From positions 1 to 35,745 of the forward strand of contig JAITRL010000063.1 in assembly GCA_031288415.1 (NCBI GenBank): DNA of 35,745 nt, written 5' to 3'. A program made the translations under genes and the position numbers. The notes below the pieces were generated by a model, which saw nothing but the letters and a program-made list of their open reading frames with translations, was not told where the DNA came from and did no database searches. Every line of letters begins with the position of its first letter. Position 1 is the stretch's first letter. Below, one piece after another: positions 34,336 through 35,745 of the stretch. The stretch comes from Deltaproteobacteria bacterium. GTDB lineage: Bacteria > Desulfobacterota > Desulfarculia > Adiutricales > Adiutricaceae.

Positions 34336-35202
34336 TTAAGCGGGGGGCGGGGCTTCCGCCCTCCACGTCTCAGGTTCCCGGAGCTGGGACAGGCGCAGCC
34401 GGCAGTAAGCGGCCGTCCCCGCGATGGACGTGAGGTAGAAGATAAAATAAAGCAGGGCGGGGAACGCGGCGCCTGCGGAGGCGGGATCTTTTAAGGCGGA
34501 GACGAAGTCAGCCAGGGCCGTGGCGGCGAAGGAAGGAAGAAGGACCGCGAAGGCCGCCGGCCTTGCGCCTTTGGAAATCCTGAAGGCCCGAAGGACGGAG
34601 GCCACGGGGCCCAGCCTTTCGGTCGCGCTGATCGCTGCTGCCAGGGAGAAGACGGCGCCGGCAAAGCCGACGGCCAGGAGGGCGGCGATAACGACAAGCA
34701 GGTCCCAAAGGGTTCCGGCCTTTCCGGCGGGGCCGCCCTGAGTCCACTGGTAGAAGCTGACGATCAGCCTGTAGCCTAAGAAAGAGTAACAGATCCAGTA
34801 AGGTACGGCTAGCGCGGCGAGGAACGGGGTCCTGGAGGCAGCCAGGGCAAGGCACCTGAGAGGCCCGCCAGGCCAGGCGCCCGGAGGAGCCGTCGATGGC
34901 AGGGCCCCATCGGTCCGGCCGGCAGACGGAGCGGAAGCCGCGAGCGCGGCGGCGGCCGCGCAGCCCAGAAAGGCCAGGGAGGCCAGGAGGTTCAGGAGAA
35001 GGGACAGGACAAAGTGTCCATGCCCGGAGAGGAGCCGGGAGGCGGCCTTGAAGGCCAGGCAGACTGCGGCGAAAAGGGCCAGCGCGCCAGGGCGGGCGGC
35101 CATGAGCCTCAGGATCAACCGGAGGAAGGTCCCGATCCTGAGCACGGGGGCCGCGCGGGGTTCAGGCTCATCCGCTCTCCAGGGCTTGAGGTACTCTTCC
35201 AT
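34336..35202 (-). CDS. Polytopic membrane protein, related to its downstream neighbour
   Basis: The 288-residue protein has about six hydrophobic helices (for example [62 protein letters not shown]). The segment [30 protein letters not shown] parallels [28 protein letters not shown] of the downstream gene, so the two look like diverged paralogues of the same membrane-domain family. This copy lacks the repeat tail and has only a short acidic N-terminus ([18 protein letters not shown]). The ATG at 35202 follows GGGAG. The track start at 35307 adds 35 residues with no ribosome site and is rejected. It is transcribed first from the promoter at 35340-35369 and, with a 236-base gap, possibly together with the repeat-tail protein. 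The function is unknown. Confidence 0.8.
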   Translation of the reverse strand: MEEYLKPWRADEPEPRAAPVLRIGTFLRLILRLMAARPGALALFAAVCLAFKAASRLLSGHGHFVLSLLLNLLASLAFLGCAAAAALAASAPSAGRTDGALPSTAPPGAWPGGPLRCLALAASRTPFLAALAVPYWICYSFLGYRLIVSFYQWTQGGPAGKAGTLWDLLVVIAALLAVGFAGAVFSLAAAISATERLGPVASVLRAFRISKGARPAAFAVLLPSFAATALADFVSALKDPASAGAAFPALLYFIFYLTSIAGTAAYCRLRLSQLREPETWRAEAPPPA

Positions 35203-35339
35203 AACGGCTCCCTTGGAGGCCCAGTCACGGCCCCATACCTGAGCCGCCAGGAGCTTCGGCGGGCTGCGGCGGCATAGCGGCGCCGCAGGCGCAGGGAGGC
35301 GCGGCAAAGGGAGGGCGCAAACATGGCGTCAAGGCTGTC

Positions 35340-35369
35340 ATTATAGGAGCCGCCCCCCAGGCCGGTCAA
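35340..35369 (-). promoter_or_regulatory. Sigma-70 promoter of the two membrane-protein genes
   Basis: On the minus strand, TTGACC (35364-35369) and a perfect TATAAT (35340-35345) are separated by 18 bases. The predicted start near 35333 leaves a leader of about 130 bases before the ATG at 35202. Confidence 0.75.
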
Positions 35370-35389
35370 CCAACGGAAGAAGTTGGGCA

Positions 35390-35623
35390 TTGGGGATGTA
35401 TTTCCTCTTCCTTCTCTTTCCGGCGGCTTGTTCGGCCTTTCCCGCAACCGTCCGTTCCTGCGGCGGCCAACGCGTCGACAACCGACGGCAGGCCGCGCCG
35501 GAAGCCTTTGAGGGAGCCTGTTGCCTGGCCGCGCCCGCCCGCTCAGTTGGCCGGGCGCAAGATACCTTCGCAACGGAGATAGTTCAGGGTCGCGCCGACG
35601 CTTGTGCGGAAGTTCCGGCTTAA
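35390..35623 (+). CDS. Possible small exported peptide (low confidence)
   Basis: A 77-codon frame begins MGMYFLFLLFPAACSAF, which could be a short signal peptide with a Cys, but the start would be TTG or the ATG at 35396 with no clear ribosome site. The rest is Ala/Arg-rich with no family resemblance. It is listed because it is the only candidate in the right-hand 540 bases. Confidence 0.2.
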   Translation: MGMYFLFLLFPAACSAFPATVRSCGGQRVDNRRQAAPEAFEGACCLAAPARSVGRAQDTFATEIVQGRADACAEVPA

Positions 35624-35745
35624 GCGCAATAATGTTCACTCAAGGATTTCAGGAATGGGGCAGTAAAGCCTATTTAAAGGCTGATTTCTTCTCCTAACGT
35701 TATAAGAACTCATCTTTCGCTTAACGCCTCGTGGGTTGCTAACCC

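Larger units (their letters stand above)
35203..35745. other. Right-end intergenic region
   Basis: Apart from the minus-strand promoter and one doubtful small ORF, no gene is seen. The last 120 bases become AT-richer (for example AACGTTATAAGAACTC), which may be the promoter region of a gene beyond the window. Confidence 0.5.

Overview
The window reads as a high-GC (roughly 70% by eye) Gram-negative, probably anaerobic bacterium. LptD implies an outer membrane. An HndD-type [FeFe]-hydrogenase subunit, a fused CobA-HemD enzyme and a stand-alone AICAR transformylase without an IMP cyclohydrolase domain together suggest Desulfobacterota (the former Deltaproteobacteria, perhaps Desulfovibrio-like). 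That placement is an inference from gene content, not a phylogeny.

Layout. 1-1578: 3' part of an [FeFe]-hydrogenase gene, closed by a clear terminator. 3284-5197: a chemoreceptor. 5746-7134 (minus): an exported soluble PQQ glucose dehydrogenase with its own terminator and a hairpin-rich leader. 7.2-10.4 kb: gene-poor, very GC-rich DNA. 10351-11278 (minus): an AT-rich islet with a HEPN/MNT toxin-antitoxin-like pair. 12072-12147 (minus): tRNA-Glu(CTC) with its terminator. 12574-15589: promoter, structured leader with terminator, then fmdB-hemC-cobA/hemD, a tight tetrapyrrole operon. 16560-18845: UvrD/PcrA-type helicase behind two short tandem-repeat arrays. 19368-19769 (minus): small exported protein, next to an extremely AT-rich tract. 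20374-23334: large polytopic membrane protein. 23.3-25.4 kb: non-coding region with a five-unit repeat of about 97 bp. 25424-26779: folC. 27267-30020: lptD. 30334-31632: AICAR transformylase. 32711-35202 (minus): two related membrane proteins, one with a long Tyr/Pro/Gly/Gln-rich repeat tail, behind a good promoter.

The genes are mostly housekeeping and form few operons. HemC makes hydroxymethylbilane, which the HemD half closes to uroporphyrinogen III and the CobA half methylates to precorrin-2 for siroheme, cobalamin or siroheme-derived haem. The recognised genes cover only about 62% of the window. The rest is long GC-rich spacer in which the ORF track lists many overlapping, composition-driven frames.

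No single striking new defence or metabolic system was found. The best candidates for undescribed biology are the structured leader RNA before fmdB-hemC-cobA/hemD, the 97-bp repeat array whose hairpin appears to be kept while its sequence changes, the HEPN/MNT islet with an altered active-site motif, and the recurrent degenerate minisatellites directly upstream of housekeeping genes.
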